Below, one piece after another: positions 39,120 through 49,437 of a stretch of 64,000 nt of DNA. This stretch comes from Xanthobacteraceae bacterium. GTDB taxonomy: Bacteria > Pseudomonadota > Alphaproteobacteria > Rhizobiales > Xanthobacteraceae. Made by a program: the position numbers and the translations under genes. The notes under the pieces were generated by a model, which was not told the DNA's origin, ran no database searches, and saw only the letters and a program-made list of their open reading frames with translations. The stretch spans positions 28,750-92,749 of the forward strand of contig JALHLQ010000016.1 in NCBI GenBank assembly GCA_022844485.1, given 5' to 3'. The first letter of the stretch is position 1. The number at the start of each line of letters is the position of its first letter.

Positions 39120-41858
39120 CTAGTTGCGAGCTTTGTTCTTTTTTGTCTTCGAGGCGGATTTCACCGCGGATGCCGCGGCGCGGCGTGCGGCCGTGCGGGC
39201 GGGGTGAGGTGATTTGGCTTTGGGCTTCGCCCTCGCCGTCGGCTTAGGCGGAGGCTTCGTCGCCGCCTTGCGCGGCGCCGGCGCAGATGGCTTCGGAGTC
39301 CGCGGCGGCGCGGACTTGGCTTTCGTGCTCCGCCTGCGCGCGCTGTTGCCGCCTTTTCCAGCCTTTGCGGCCAGAAGTTCAAGTGCCTGCTCCAGCGTGA
39401 CGCCGTCGGGGGCGATATCCGACGGAAGCGTCGCGTTCACGCCGTCATGGCTGACATAGGGGCCATAGCGGCCTGCCTTGACGACGACGGCCCCGCCTTT
39501 TGGATGGTCGCCGAGGGAGCGTCCCGGATCCCCGCCGAACCGGCGTCCGCGCGGGCCGCGCGCCACCTTCTCGGCGATCAGCGTGACCGCGCGATTGAGC
39601 CCGATCGCGATGACGTCGTCGCCAGCCTCCAGGCTGGCGTAGGTCTTTTCGTGCTTCACATAGGGGCCGAAGCGGCCGATGCCGGCCATGATCGGCTCGC
39701 CCGTTTCCGGATGACGTCCGACCTCGCGCGGAAGCGACAAGAGCTTGAGCGCAAGGTCGAGGTCGATATCGTCCGGGGACGTCCCTTTGGGAATACCGGC
39801 GCGTTTGGGCTTTTCGCCGTTCTCGGCTTCCCCAAGCTGGACATAGGGACCGAAGCGTCCGGTGCGCAGCGTCACGTCGAGGCCGCTCACCGGATCGACC
39901 CCAAGTTCTTTGATGCCGCTGCCGGATCCGTCTTCAGGGACGGAGAAGGCGCGGGTGAAACGGCATTCCGGATAGTTCGAGCAGCCGATGAAGGCGCCGA
40001 ATTTGCCAAGGCGCATCGAGAGCCGCCCGGTCCCGCAGCTCGGGCACTGGCGCGGATCGCCGCCGTCCGCGCGTGCGGGGAAGATGTGCGGTCCAAGAAG
40101 CTCGTCGAGCGCGTTCAAGACATCGCCGATGCGCAGATCCTTGATGTCGCTCACCGCGCCGATGAAGTCCCCCCAGAAATCGCGCAGGAGATCGCGCCAA
40201 TTCACCTCGCTGTTGGAGACCTGGTCGAGCTTCTCTTCGAGATCGGCAGTGAAGTCGTATTCGACATAGCGCGCGAAGAAGCTCTCCAGAAACGCAATGA
40301 CGAGCCGGCCCTTGTCCTCCGGAATGAGGCGGCGCTTGTCGTGGCGGACATAGCCGCGATCCTTCAGCACTTGCAGGATCGAGGCGTAAGTGGAAGGCCG
40401 GCCGATACCGAGCTCTTCCATGCGCTTGACGAGCGAGGCTTCGGAGAAACGCGGCGGCGGCTCGGTGAAATGCTGGTTGGCCGCGATCGCATGCTTGGCC
40501 AGGCGCTCGCCTTCGCTCATGGCCGGCAGGCGGCGCGACTCCTCGTCGTCGCCGTCCTCGTCGCGCCCCTCCTGATACAGCTTCAGGAAACCGTCGAAGC
40601 GGACGACCGAGCCGGTGGCGCGCAGATCGATCATGCGCGTGCCGGCTTTGGCCGCGATGTCCACGGTGGTGCGCTCGATCTCGGCGGATTCCATCTGGCT
40701 TGCAACCGCGCGCAGCCAGATCAGCTCGTAGAGCTTCGCCTGCTCCGGATCGAGATAGCGCGAAATGTCGCGCGGGCGTTGCACGACATCGGTCGGGCGG
40801 ATCGCCTCATGAGCTTCTTGTGCGTTCTTCGCCTTGCTCTGATACTGCCGCGCGGCACCCGGCACGTAGTCGCGCCCATAGTCGGAGCCGATCAGGCTGC
40901 GGATGCCGTTGATCGCCTCGCCATCCATCTGCACGCCGTCGGTTCGCATATAGGTGATGAGGCCCACAGTATCGCCGCCGATATCCACGCCTTCGTAGAG
41001 GCGCTGGGCGATGCGCATCGTGTGTGCCGGCGCAAAGCCGAGCTTTCGGCTTGCTTCCTGCTGCAGGGTGGAGGTCGTGAAGGGCGGTGGGGGATTGCGT
41101 TTCGCCGGGCGCGCTTCGACGAGGCTCACCGTGAAGGTTGCGGCTTCGAGCGCGGCCTTGAAGGCTTCCGCTTCCGCTGCCGAGCCGATGTCGAGGCGTT
41201 GGATCTTTTGCCCATCGGCGCCCACAAGGCGCGCCTCGAACGTCTCGCCGCGCGGCGTCGCCAGTGTTGCGACCAGCGACCAGTATTCGCGCGCAACGAA
41301 TTTCTCGATGTCCAGCTCGCGGTCGCAGACAAGCCGCAAGGCCACCGACTGCACCCGGCCGGCCGAGCGCGCGCCGGGGAGCTTTCGCCAGAGGACGGGA
41401 GAGAGGGTGAAGCCGACAAGGTAATCGAGGGCGCGGCGGGCGCGATAGGCATCGACCAGCGCGTCATCGATCGCGCGCGGATGTTTCATCGCCTCGCTGA
41501 CGGCCTGCTTGGTGATGGCATTGAAGACGACGCGCTCGACCTGCTGGCCTTTGATGGCGCGCTTCTCCTTCAGGACCTCGAGGACGTGCCAGGAGATCGC
41601 CTCGCCTTCGCGGTCGGGGTCGGTCGCAAGGATCAGCTTGTCGGCGCCCTTGAGCGCCTTGGCGATGTCCGACAGTCGCTTCTGCGCCTTGGGATCGACC
41701 TCCCAGATCATGCGGAAGTCGGCGTCGGGATCGACCGAGCCATCCTTTGGCGGCAGGTCGCGGACATGGCCGAAGGATGCCAGGACCTCATAGCCGCGGC
41801 CAAGATACTTATTGATAGTCTTGGCCTTGGCCGGTGATTCGACGACAACGACGTTCAT
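39120..41858 (-). CDS. topA: DNA topoisomerase I (type IA)
   Basis: A 912-residue enzyme that relaxes negative supercoils. TOPRIM opens VVVVESPAKAKTINKYLGRG and has DPDREGEAI; the active-site Tyr sits in TYMRTDG. After the core, a Zn-finger repeat (CPSCGTGRLSMRLGKF with CSNYPEC) and several toprim-C repeats (GRFGPYV) are present. The last about 80 residues are Lys/Ala/Pro-rich. I chose the ATG at 41858; the frame is open 59 codons more without homology. Followed by rnr. Confidence 0.96.
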   Translation of the reverse strand: MNVVVVESPAKAKTINKYLGRGYEVLASFGHVRDLPPKDGSVDPDADFRMIWEVDPKAQKRLSDIAKALKGADKLILATDPDREGEAISWHVLEVLKEKRAIKGQQVERVVFNAITKQAVSEAMKHPRAIDDALVDAYRARRALDYLVGFTLSPVLWRKLPGARSAGRVQSVALRLVCDRELDIEKFVAREYWSLVATLATPRGETFEARLVGADGQKIQRLDIGSAAEAEAFKAALEAATFTVSLVEARPAKRNPPPPFTTSTLQQEASRKLGFAPAHTMRIAQRLYEGVDIGGDTVGLITYMRTDGVQMDGEAINGIRSLIGSDYGRDYVPGAARQYQSKAKNAQEAHEAIRPTDVVQRPRDISRYLDPEQAKLYELIWLRAVASQMESAEIERTTVDIAAKAGTRMIDLRATGSVVRFDGFLKLYQEGRDEDGDDEESRRLPAMSEGERLAKHAIAANQHFTEPPPRFSEASLVKRMEELGIGRPSTYASILQVLKDRGYVRHDKRRLIPEDKGRLVIAFLESFFARYVEYDFTADLEEKLDQVSNSEVNWRDLLRDFWGDFIGAVSDIKDLRIGDVLNALDELLGPHIFPARADGGDPRQCPSCGTGRLSMRLGKFGAFIGCSNYPECRFTRAFSVPEDGSGSGIKELGVDPVSGLDVTLRTGRFGPYVQLGEAENGEKPKRAGIPKGTSPDDIDLDLALKLLSLPREVGRHPETGEPIMAGIGRFGPYVKHEKTYASLEAGDDVIAIGLNRAVTLIAEKVARGPRGRRFGGDPGRSLGDHPKGGAVVVKAGRYGPYVSHDGVNATLPSDIAPDGVTLEQALELLAAKAGKGGNSARRRSTKAKSAPPRTPKPSAPAPRKAATKPPPKPTARAKPKAKSPHPARTAARRAAASAVKSASKTKKNKARN

Positions 41859-42089
41859 GATTTTCCTAGAGAATTTGCGCCGGTACAGGCGCGAATCCGG
41901 CCGCCCGAGACCGGTCAAATCGCCCGGAACATGGGTAAAACACCCCCCGGTGTCAAATCGGTTCGGCCGGCCTGCCGCTAAGCCCTTGTCTTGAATGTAC
42001 TTAAAAACGTAAGGCGGCGGGCTGCGCCGAAGCAATCAAGGCGTGCAATAGAGCATAATACAACAGCTGGTGTACTGACGCGAGGTCAG

Positions 42090-43208
42090 CTAGCCGGACA
42101 ATGATACCAGAGCGTCGCCCCGTCGCTCCAGGCGCCCGGCGAGGTCGAGTTCCAAGAGCACAATGCGGACGAGAGCGGGAGGCGCGCCCGAGATCCGGAC
42201 GAGGTCATCCACGGTGACCGGTGTCGGGCCGAGCAGGTCTGGAATCCGCCCGCGCAGATCCGAGTCCGGCTCGGGGTCCGACATCCGCTCCCGATCCGGC
42301 TCTCGAAAGATCGGGTCGCCGATCCGCCCGATAATCGGCCGCACGACATCGAGCACGTCGGCCGCCTCGCAAACCAGCGTCGCGCCCTGTTTGATGAGAG
42401 CGTTGGTCCCCTCCGCGCGCGGATCGAGCGGCGAACCCGGGACGGCAAAGACTTCGCGTCCCTGTTCCAGTGCCATGCGCGCCGTGATCAACGAGCCGGA
42501 GCGTTTCGCGGCCTCGATCACGACGACGCCAAGCGACAGACCCGAGACAAGCCGGTTCCGGCGCGGGAAATCGCGCGCGCGAGGCTGCCAGGTGAACGGC
42601 ATTTCCGAGATCGCCGCGCCCTCGGCCAGAATGGCTTCGAGTAGATCGGTGTGCTCCGGCGGATAAATATGCGCGTGGCCGCCCGCCATTACGGCCACAG
42701 TGCCGGTTGCAATGGCCGCCCGGTGCGCGGCGGCATCGATCCCGCGCGCGAGGCCGGACGCGATGACGAAATCCGCGGCAGCGAGATCGCGTGCGAGGCG
42801 CTCAGCGAACTTGATCCCGGCCGCCGACGCGTTGCGCGAACCCACCATCGCGATCATCGGGCGCGTGAGCGCGTCGCGATTGCCCCGCACCGCAAGGATC
42901 GGAGGCGCATCGTCGATCGCCTGCAGGCGGCGCGGGTAGCCGGGTTCGCCCAGCGCGACAAAAATCACCCCGGCCTCGGTCGCCGATTCGATCTCGCGCT
43001 CGGCCTCGGCGCGGGGGAATGCGCGAGGTGGGTTCGACGCACCGCCGCGGCGCGCGAGATCCGGCAGGGCGTCGAGCGCTGCGCCGGCGCTGCCATAATG
43101 ATCGAGCAGTGCGCGAAACGTGCGCGGACCGACATTGTCGCTGCGGATGAGGCGCAGCCAGTCGATCCGCTCCTCGTCGGTCAGTGTACGGCTTTGCTCT
43201 GCGTCCAC
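42090..43208 (-). CDS. dprA: DNA-processing protein DprA
   Basis: A 372-residue SMF/DprA protein that loads RecA on incoming single-stranded DNA. The Rossmann-like fold shows [20 protein letters not shown], then [20 protein letters not shown] and [13 protein letters not shown]-terminal winged helix ([20 protein letters not shown]) is retained. Part of the topA-dprA-plsY order common in rhizobia; on the minus strand, 106 bases after plsY. Confidence 0.94.
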   Translation of the reverse strand: MDAEQSRTLTDEERIDWLRLIRSDNVGPRTFRALLDHYGSAGAALDALPDLARRGGASNPPRAFPRAEAEREIESATEAGVIFVALGEPGYPRRLQAIDDAPPILAVRGNRDALTRPMIAMVGSRNASAAGIKFAERLARDLAAADFVIASGLARGIDAAAHRAAIATGTVAVMAGGHAHIYPPEHTDLLEAILAEGAAISEMPFTWQPRARDFPRRNRLVSGLSLGVVVIEAAKRSGSLITARMALEQGREVFAVPGSPLDPRAEGTNALIKQGATLVCEAADVLDVVRPIIGRIGDPIFREPDRERMSDPEPDSDLRGRIPDLLGPTPVTVDDLVRISGAPPALVRIVLLELDLAGRLERRGDALVSLSG

Positions 43209-43314
43209 GCCGCCCCCGCTTCATGTTTCTCGCATTGTCACGGCGCGCCGGTGTCCACTTCGCCGAAAAAATGCCGGGCAGCATGGCGCATCATGCGCGC
43301 GGCGGCAATCGCGA

Positions 43315-43950
43315 TCAGGGTTCTACAGGGGAAGCCGCGGATTTGCCGATCTTGCCTTCGGTGCCGCGCGTGAGCCGCACGATGTTGCCGCGATGCATGA
43401 TCCACAAGAGCACGGTCATCAGCAGGACGAGTTGGCCCTCCTGCCGGTCGCCCCAGATCCACAAGAGGCCGGGTGTGACAAAGCTCGCGACCAGCGCCGC
43501 CAGGGACGAGTAGCGCGTGAGCGCTGCAACCGCGAGCCAGATCAGGGCAAACGCGAGCGCCGCCTGCCAGACCAGCGCGAGAAGCACGCCGAGATAGGTC
43601 GCGACGCCTTTGCCGCCTTTGAAGCGCAGCCACACCGGAAACAGGTGCCCGACAAACGCGCCCAGGCCGGCGATGATCGCGTGGTCGCGACCCCAGATCG
43701 CGAACATGATCAGAACTGCGGCGGTGCCCTTCAGGATGTCGAAGAGAAGCGTTGCGGCCGCGAGCCCCCTGCGACCCGTGCGCAGGACATTCGTCGCGCC
43801 GATATTGCCGGAGCCGATCGCGCGGATGTCCTGTGTGCCGGCAAGCCGCGTGACGATCAGGCCGAACGGAATGGAGCCGAGCACGTATCCGAACGCGAGC
43901 GCGACGAGGTAGTAGGGCAGGGCGATCGACCAGTTGATCGGATCGGGCAT
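43315..43950 (-). CDS. plsY: Glycerol-3-phosphate acyltransferase PlsY
   Basis: A 211-residue inner-membrane enzyme transferring acyl groups from acyl-phosphate to glycerol-3-phosphate. The three signature loops are [28 protein letters not shown] and [13 protein letters not shown]. About five transmembrane helices. The start ATG lies three bases after the stop of the dihydroorotase-like gene. Confidence 0.95.
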   Translation of the reverse strand: MPDPINWSIALPYYLVALAFGYVLGSIPFGLIVTRLAGTQDIRAIGSGNIGATNVLRTGRRGLAAATLLFDILKGTAAVLIMFAIWGRDHAIIAGLGAFVGHLFPVWLRFKGGKGVATYLGVLLALVWQAALAFALIWLAVAALTRYSSLAALVASFVTPGLLWIWGDRQEGQLVLLMTVLLWIMHRGNIVRLTRGTEGKIGKSAASPVEP

Positions 43951-43953
43951 GAA

Positions 43954-45255
43954 TCAAACGTACTCGTACACCGTCCGCCCGGCAACGATGGTGCGCACGA
44001 CCCGGCCCTGCATCCGCGCCTCGTCGAAGGGCGTGTTCTTGCACTTCGATTTCAGCGTCACGGGATCGAGCACCCAGGGCACGTCGACATCGACCACGAT
44101 CACGTCGGCCGGCGCGCCCGCCCGAAGCGTGCCCCCGGGCAGACCCAACAACTCGGCCGGCCGCGTCGAGGCGGCTTTCAGGAAGGTCATCAGCGTGATC
44201 TCGCCGCTATGGACGAGGCGCAGGCCGGCCGCGGTCAAGGTCTCGAGGCCGATGGCGCCGGGCGCCGCTTCCGAGAAAGGCAGGCGCTTTGTTTCCACGT
44301 CCTGCGGGTTGTGGTCTGACATGACGACGTCGATCAGGCCGGAGCCGAGCGCTTCCGCGAGCAGCGCGCGATCTTCCTCGGCGCGCAATGGCGGCGCGAG
44401 CTTGAAGAACGTCCGATAGGACGCGACGTCCACCTCGTTCAGCGTGAGATGATTGATGGAAGCGGCGGCCGTGACGTTCAGCCCCGCATCCTTGGCGCGC
44501 CGAAGCACCTCGAGGGAGTCGCGGCAGGTGACCGAAGCCGCATGATAGCGCGACGCCGTCAGCGCGACGAGCCGCATGTCGCGTTCCAGCATGACGGTTT
44601 CGGCGGCGCTCGGATTGCCCAAGAGGCCAAGGCGCGCGGCAAACTCGCCTTCATTCATGACGCCATCGCCGACGAGGTTCGGATCCTCGGTGTGATGGAC
44701 GACCAGCGCATCGAAATCGCGGGCGTAAGTGAGCGCCCGCCGCATCACCTGCGCGTTGGTGACGCTTCTTGCGCCGTCGGTGAAGGCGAGCGCGCCGGCG
44801 GCTTTCAAAAGGCCGATCTCGGCCAGCTCTTCGCCGGTCAGCCCCTTGGTCAAGGCGCCCATCGGATGGACGTGGACAATCGCCGTATCGCGTGCGCGGC
44901 GCAGGATGAAATCGACGATCGCCGGGTCGTCGATCACCGGATTGGTGTCTGGCTGGCAGACGATTGTCGTCACGCCGCCTGCCGCCGCGGCATGGCTTGC
45001 GGAAGCCAGCGTCTCGCGATACTCCGCGCCGGGCTCGCCGACAAAGGCGCGCATGTCGATCAGGCCGGGCGCGACCAGCCGGCCGCGGCAATCGACGACC
45101 TCGGCGCCTTGCGGCATGCCCGATGCGTGGATGCCGCGCTTGGTGTCGCGGATCACGCCGTCGGCGATCAGCACATCGCCCGGCATGTCGAGGTCACGCG
45201 AGGGATCGACGATGCGCGCGTTCGTGAGCAGGATCGGATGGCGGTCGGTCAGCAT
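43954..45255 (-). CDS. pyrC: Dihydroorotase homologue lacking metal ligands (PyrX-like)
   Basis: A 433-residue amidohydrolase-fold protein (ATG at 45255; an in-frame ATG ten codons upstream is the alternative). The region that should read DMHVHLREPG is DMRAFVGEPG, so both His ligands (Arg69, Phe71) and the substrate Arg are gone. The His of the AHVS motif is Ser241. Asp160, His188 and Asp314 remain. Such enzymes are expected to be inactive. Homologues beside pyrB (PyrX/PyrC') act as structural partners of aspartate carbamoyltransferase, the likely role here; the active PyrC is presumably elsewhere. Confidence 0.88.
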   Translation of the reverse strand: MLTDRHPILLTNARIVDPSRDLDMPGDVLIADGVIRDTKRGIHASGMPQGAEVVDCRGRLVAPGLIDMRAFVGEPGAEYRETLASASHAAAAGGVTTIVCQPDTNPVIDDPAIVDFILRRARDTAIVHVHPMGALTKGLTGEELAEIGLLKAAGALAFTDGARSVTNAQVMRRALTYARDFDALVVHHTEDPNLVGDGVMNEGEFAARLGLLGNPSAAETVMLERDMRLVALTASRYHAASVTCRDSLEVLRRAKDAGLNVTAAASINHLTLNEVDVASYRTFFKLAPPLRAEEDRALLAEALGSGLIDVVMSDHNPQDVETKRLPFSEAAPGAIGLETLTAAGLRLVHSGEITLMTFLKAASTRPAELLGLPGGTLRAGAPADVIVVDVDVPWVLDPVTLKSKCKNTPFDEARMQGRVVRTIVAGRTVYEYV

Positions 45256-45296
45256 CGCGCGATCGCTTCCTTCGCGATTTGCCATTCCCTCTGTCC

Positions 45297-45416
45297 CCTC
45301 CCCCTGAAAGGGGGAGGGTCGGGGAGGGGGTCACGAGTCGGGCAAGTCGTCTCTGCCGACCTTGTGACCCCCACCCGACGAGCTTCGCTCGTCGACCTCC
45401 CCCTTCCAGGGGGAGG
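45297..45416. repeat. Mosaic palindromic repeat between pyrB and pyrC
   Basis: Two hairpins with identical arms (CCTCCCCC facing GGGGGAGG) at 45297-45317 and 45396-45416 bound a central palindrome (GGGGGTCAC at 45326-45334 with GTGACCCCC at 45364-45372) and a GACGAGC/GCTCGTC hairpin at 45377-45393. The whole is a nested near-palindrome. A related element lies between gatC and gatA. Confidence 0.8.
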
Positions 45417-45438
45417 TGAAAAGCGGAGAGGTTTGGAT

Positions 45439-46392
45439 TCACGCATTTGGCAAATTCCGCGACAGCGCCTCGAGCACGGCCATGCGCACGGCGACGCCCA
45501 TTTCGACCTGCTCCTTGATCAGCGATTGCGCGCCGTCGGCCACCTCGGTCGAAATCTCCACGCCGCGGTTCATCGGTCCCGGATGCATCACGAGCGCGTC
45601 GGGCTTGGCGTAGCTCAATTTCTTTTGATCGAGCCCGTAATAGTGGAAGTACTCCTGCACGGAGGGAACGAAGGAGCCGTTCATCCGCTCGCGCTGCAGG
45701 CGCAGCATCATGACGATGTCGGCATCCGCGAGCCCCTCGCGCATGTCGCGATGGACCTCGACGCCAAGGCGCTCGACGCCCGGCGGCAGCAAGGTCGAGG
45801 GGGCGACCACGCGCACGCGCGCGTTCAAGGTGTTGAGCAGGATGATGTTCGAGCGTGCCACCCGCGAATGGAGAATATCGCCGCAGATCGCAACGACCAG
45901 CCGCTCGATGCGGCCCTTGTTGCGGCGGATGGTGAGCGCATCGAGCAGGGCCTGCGTCGGATGCTCATGCGCGCCGTCGCCGGCATTGATGACGGAACAA
46001 TCCACCTTGCGCGCAAGCAGTTCAGCGGCGCCGGACGCGCTGTGGCGGATGACGAGGATGTCGGGATGCATCGCGTTCAGCGTGACGGCCGTGTCGATCA
46101 GCGTCTCCCCCTTGCGCATGGCGGAGGAGCCGACCGACATGTTCATCACATCGGCGCCCAGGCGCTTGCCGGCCAGTTCGAACGAAGATTGCGTGCGGGT
46201 CGAGGCTTCGAAGAAGAGATTGATCTGGGTGCGCCCGCGCAGGGAGGCCCGCTTCTTCTCGATCTGGCGGTTGAGCTCGACGAATTCTTCCGAAAGATCG
46301 AGGAGGCCGACGATGTCGTCGTGGGATAGCCCCTCTATCCCCAACAGATGACGCCGGCTGAAGGCGAAGGAGGATTTTTGGGCATGGGCCAT
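45439..46392 (-). CDS. pyrB: Aspartate carbamoyltransferase catalytic subunit
   Basis: A 317-residue ATCase catalytic chain. Carbamoyl-phosphate site: [18 protein letters not shown]; also VIRHSASG and [14 protein letters not shown]; later [11 protein letters not shown]. These motifs are intact. I use the ATG at 46392; a GTG at 46452 leaves the frame open by 20 codons. The inactive dihydroorotase-like gene follows on the same strand. No pyrI is present. Confidence 0.95.
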   Translation of the reverse strand: MAHAQKSSFAFSRRHLLGIEGLSHDDIVGLLDLSEEFVELNRQIEKKRASLRGRTQINLFFEASTRTQSSFELAGKRLGADVMNMSVGSSAMRKGETLIDTAVTLNAMHPDILVIRHSASGAAELLARKVDCSVINAGDGAHEHPTQALLDALTIRRNKGRIERLVVAICGDILHSRVARSNIILLNTLNARVRVVAPSTLLPPGVERLGVEVHRDMREGLADADIVMMLRLQRERMNGSFVPSVQEYFHYYGLDQKKLSYAKPDALVMHPGPMNRGVEISTEVADGAQSLIKEQVEMGVAVRMAVLEALSRNLPNA

Positions 46393-46517
46393 CAAAGGCG
46401 GTTGTATAGGGTCGCGAGCGTCTGGCCGCAAGGCTCGGCTGACACGGTCCACAATCGGAGTAAAAGAAGGTGAATAGCCTTGATCTCCATCCAGAACGGT
46501 TCCGCCGGGAAAACGCC

Positions 46518-48161
46518 ATGACAGCAGCCTTCGAGACCCATGAGGTGTTCAACCAGTCACCGCCCTTCGAGGACGTCGACCTGTTTGGCTCCGATCGGCC
46601 GCTGCAAGACGCCGTCGCTGCGAATGGGGCGGGCGGCGCTTCGAAGTCTCTTGCGGAGTTCGGCCAGCGCTGGGGCGCGGCATCGATGCTGGACGCGGCG
46701 CGGGTCGCGAACGAGCACACGCCGGAGCTGAAAAGCTTCGACGCCAAAGGTCACCGCCGCGACATCGTCGAGTTCCACCCCGCCTATCATCAGTTCATGG
46801 CGGAGAGCATGCGCGCCGGTCTGCACGGCGCCACCTGGGGCGATGACGGACAGCCGGCCGATGCTCCCGCCGAAGTTGTCCGGTCGGCCCGGTTCTATAT
46901 GGCGGCGCAGGTCGAGCAGGGGCACCTCTGTCCGATCACCATGACGCGCGCCTCGGTCGGCGCGCTTGCGGCCGAGCCTGCCGTGCGCGATCGGCTTCTG
47001 CCGAAGATCCTGTCCCGGCACTACGATCCAAGCTTCCGGCCATGGTGGGAGAAGAGCGGCATCACGCTCGGCATGGGCATGACCGAGAAGCAGGGAGGCA
47101 CGGATGTGCGCGCGAACACCACGCGCGCAAATCCGTCCGAAGACGGATACGGGATCACCGGGCACAAATGGTTCCTGTCGGCGCCGATGTGCGACGCCTT
47201 TCTCGTGCTCGCACAGGCGCCCGGCGGCCTGACCTGCTTTCTGATGCCGCGCTTTCGCCCCGACGGCTCCACAAACGCGCTGCGGGTGCAGCGGCTGAAG
47301 GACAAGCTCGGCAATCGCTCCAATGCGTCGTCGGAGGTCGAGTTCGCCGACGCGTTCGCGTGGCGGGTCGGCGAAGAAGGCAAAGGCGTGCGCACGATCA
47401 TCCAGATGGTGCAGCTCACGCGGCTCGACTGCGCCGTTTCGTCCGCCGGGTTCATGCGCATGGCGCTGGCGCAGGCCCTGCACCATTGCCGCCACCGCAG
47501 CGTCTTTCAGCGCAGGCTGGTCGACCAGCCGATGATGCGGGCAGTGCTTGCGGACATGGCGCTCGAGGTGGAAGGGGCGATTGCGCTGGTCATGCGGCTT
47601 TGCCGATCCTTCGATCTGGCGCCGACGGATTCTTTGGAAGCGGAGCGTGCGCGTCTGCTCACCCCGGCGGTGAAATACTGGATCTGCAAACGAGCGCCCG
47701 CCTTCGTCTATGAAGCGATGGAGTGTCTCGGCGGCAACGGTTATGTCGAGGACGGCATGCTCGCGCGGCTCTATCGCGAAGCCCCGGTTAACGCGATCTG
47801 GGAAGGCTCCGGCAATGTCATGGGCCTCGACGTGCTGCGCGCGGTCGCGCGCAGTCCGCAATCGGCGCAAGCGGTCCTCGGGGCGATGCTGCGCAAGACG
47901 GGCGATCTGCCTGGTGTGGCCGAGACGGCGCGATCGATCGAGCGGTTTTTCGCCAAGCCGGCCGAAAGTCACGCCCGCCGGATGGTCGAAGCGTTGGCGC
48001 TGATCGCAGCACTCGAGGCCATGGCGGACAGCGCGCCGCCGGAGGTCACGGAGAGTTTTGCGAGAACGCGCCTCGTCGATTCGCGAAGCGCGAATTTCGG
48101 AACGGCGGATCTCGGCGAAGGCGAGGCTGCGCGGCTTCTCGAGCGCGCGCTTCCGGCATGA
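46518..48161 (+). CDS. AidB-like acyl-CoA dehydrogenase
   Basis: A 547-residue flavoprotein of the AidB subgroup of acyl-CoA dehydrogenases. It starts near [17 protein letters not shown], the AidB hallmark, and has [31 protein letters not shown], and [20 protein letters not shown] with the Glu near the family's catalytic position. E. coli AidB binds DNA and is linked to alkylation damage; the substrate here is unknown. An upstream ATG (46470) would add 16 residues. Confidence 0.92.
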   Translation: MTAAFETHEVFNQSPPFEDVDLFGSDRPLQDAVAANGAGGASKSLAEFGQRWGAASMLDAARVANEHTPELKSFDAKGHRRDIVEFHPAYHQFMAESMRAGLHGATWGDDGQPADAPAEVVRSARFYMAAQVEQGHLCPITMTRASVGALAAEPAVRDRLLPKILSRHYDPSFRPWWEKSGITLGMGMTEKQGGTDVRANTTRANPSEDGYGITGHKWFLSAPMCDAFLVLAQAPGGLTCFLMPRFRPDGSTNALRVQRLKDKLGNRSNASSEVEFADAFAWRVGEEGKGVRTIIQMVQLTRLDCAVSSAGFMRMALAQALHHCRHRSVFQRRLVDQPMMRAVLADMALEVEGAIALVMRLCRSFDLAPTDSLEAERARLLTPAVKYWICKRAPAFVYEAMECLGGNGYVEDGMLARLYREAPVNAIWEGSGNVMGLDVLRAVARSPQSAQAVLGAMLRKTGDLPGVAETARSIERFFAKPAESHARRMVEALALIAALEAMADSAPPEVTESFARTRLVDSRSANFGTADLGEGEAARLLERALPA

Positions 48162-48171
48162 CGAGGCAGCG

Positions 48172-48642
48172 TCACGCCCGCCGCAGGCGGTCGAGCGCGC
48201 CCTGCAGGATGAAGGCGGCGGCGTGCTGATCGATCACGGCGGCGCGCTTCTTGCGGCTCGCATCGGCGGCGATGAGTTCGCGCTCGACGGCGGCGGTGGA
48301 CAGGCGCTCGTCCCACAAGCCAATCGGCAGATCGGTGATTCTCGCGAGGTTGCGCGCGAAGGAACGGGTGGATTGCGCGCGCGGACCTTCCGAACCGTCC
48401 ATGTTGATCGGCAGGCCGAGCACGAGTCCCACCGCGCGCCTCTCGCCGGCGAGCGCAAGAACGCGGGCGACGTCAACCGTGAAGGTCTTGCGGGGGATGG
48501 TCTCCACGCCGGCTGCGAGCCGCCGGTCCGGATCGGACACCGCGACCCCGATCGTCTTGGTCCCGAGATCGAGCCCGAGCAGGGCGCCGCGAGGCGGAAG
48601 GTGAGCCGCAGCCTCGGCAAGCGGCAGGACAAGGGCCGGCAT
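48172..48642 (-). CDS. ruvX: RuvX/YqgF-type Holliday junction resolvase-like protein
   Basis: A 156-residue RNase H-fold protein. Motifs are LLGLDLGTKTIGVAVSD, VGLVLGLPINMDGSEGPRA, LWDERLSTAAVE and DQHAAAFILQGALD, with all acidic positions retained. YqgF proteins process pre-16S rRNA ends, and the resolvase role is disputed. Convergent with the dehydrogenase gene, which stops 10 bases away. Confidence 0.93.
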   Translation of the reverse strand: MPALVLPLAEAAAHLPPRGALLGLDLGTKTIGVAVSDPDRRLAAGVETIPRKTFTVDVARVLALAGERRAVGLVLGLPINMDGSEGPRAQSTRSFARNLARITDLPIGLWDERLSTAAVERELIAADASRKKRAAVIDQHAAAFILQGALDRLRRA

Positions 48643-48738
48643 GGCGCGAAAGCCCTATCATCCGCCGACCGCTAATCCAAGTTGATCTCGTCGCGTCCGG
48701 CACTATCCTCCGGCGACCAAGACGCGCGGGAGAACGCC

Positions 48739-49437
48739 ATGCAACTCACCTGGTTCGGCCACTCGGCATTCCGTCTCGACTTCGCCGGCAAGGCGGTGCT
48801 CATCGACCCGTTCTTCACCGGCAACCCGGCCTTCGTGACGGACCGTGCCGCCGCGGTCAGAGGCGTCACCCATATTCTCGTGACGCATGGCCACGGCGAC
48901 CATGTCGGAGACACGGTCGCCATCGCCAAGGAGACCGGGGCGAAGGTCGTCAGCAACTATGACCTGCTGATGTGGCTCGCCAAACAAGGGCTCGAGAACT
49001 TCGATCCGATGAATACCGGCGGCACGACCGATCAGGACGGCTTCACCGTGACCCTCACGCGGGCGGATCATTCGGCCGGTCTGGTGGAAGCCGATGTGGG
49101 ATTCCCCCTCGGTTCGGCAAATGGGATCATCATCAAGCCGAAGGGGGAGCGTGCCGTTTGGCACATGGGCGACACCGACATCTTCTCCGACATGCAGCTG
49201 ATTTCCGAACTGCACGGCGTGAAGATATGCCTTTGCCCGATCGGCGACCGCTTTACCATGTCTGCGCACACGGCGGCGATCGCCATGAAGCGCTTCGTCA
49301 CGCCGCAGATCGCCGTTCCCTGTCATTACGGCTCATTCCCGATCATCGAGCCGACGGCGGACAAGTTCGTGCACGAGATGATGGGTTCCGGGATCAAGGT
49401 GATCGTGCCGGAGAAAGGAAAGCCCGTAAAGATTTAG
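48739..49437 (+). CDS. UPF0173 metal-dependent hydrolase
   Basis: A 232-residue metallo-beta-lactamase-fold protein. It opens [14 protein letters not shown]; the metal-binding motif is [11 protein letters not shown], followed by [15 protein letters not shown] and PCHYGSF. These match the UPF0173 family (YtkL-like) of unknown substrate. I use the ATG at 48739; an ATG 19 codons upstream is not conserved. Its stop overlaps the convergent TerC-type gene by four bases. Confidence 0.93.
   Translation: MQLTWFGHSAFRLDFAGKAVLIDPFFTGNPAFVTDRAAAVRGVTHILVTHGHGDHVGDTVAIAKETGAKVVSNYDLLMWLAKQGLENFDPMNTGGTTDQDGFTVTLTRADHSAGLVEADVGFPLGSANGIIIKPKGERAVWHMGDTDIFSDMQLISELHGVKICLCPIGDRFTMSAHTAAIAMKRFVTPQIAVPCHYGSFPIIEPTADKFVHEMMGSGIKVIVPEKGKPVKI

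Noticed and set aside
39447..41837. Plus-strand open frame of about 796 codons opposite topA
   Set aside because: Shadow of topA, with no motif and atypical composition; topA itself has complete catalytic motifs.
43954..45255. Initial reading as a functional dihydroorotase
   Set aside because: Three of the usual metal-ligand or substrate residues are replaced, so activity is not expected.
44449..46329. Plus-strand open frame of about 626 codons opposite the pyr genes
   Set aside because: It runs through the pyrB-pyrC palindrome and both genes in antisense, so it is a shadow.
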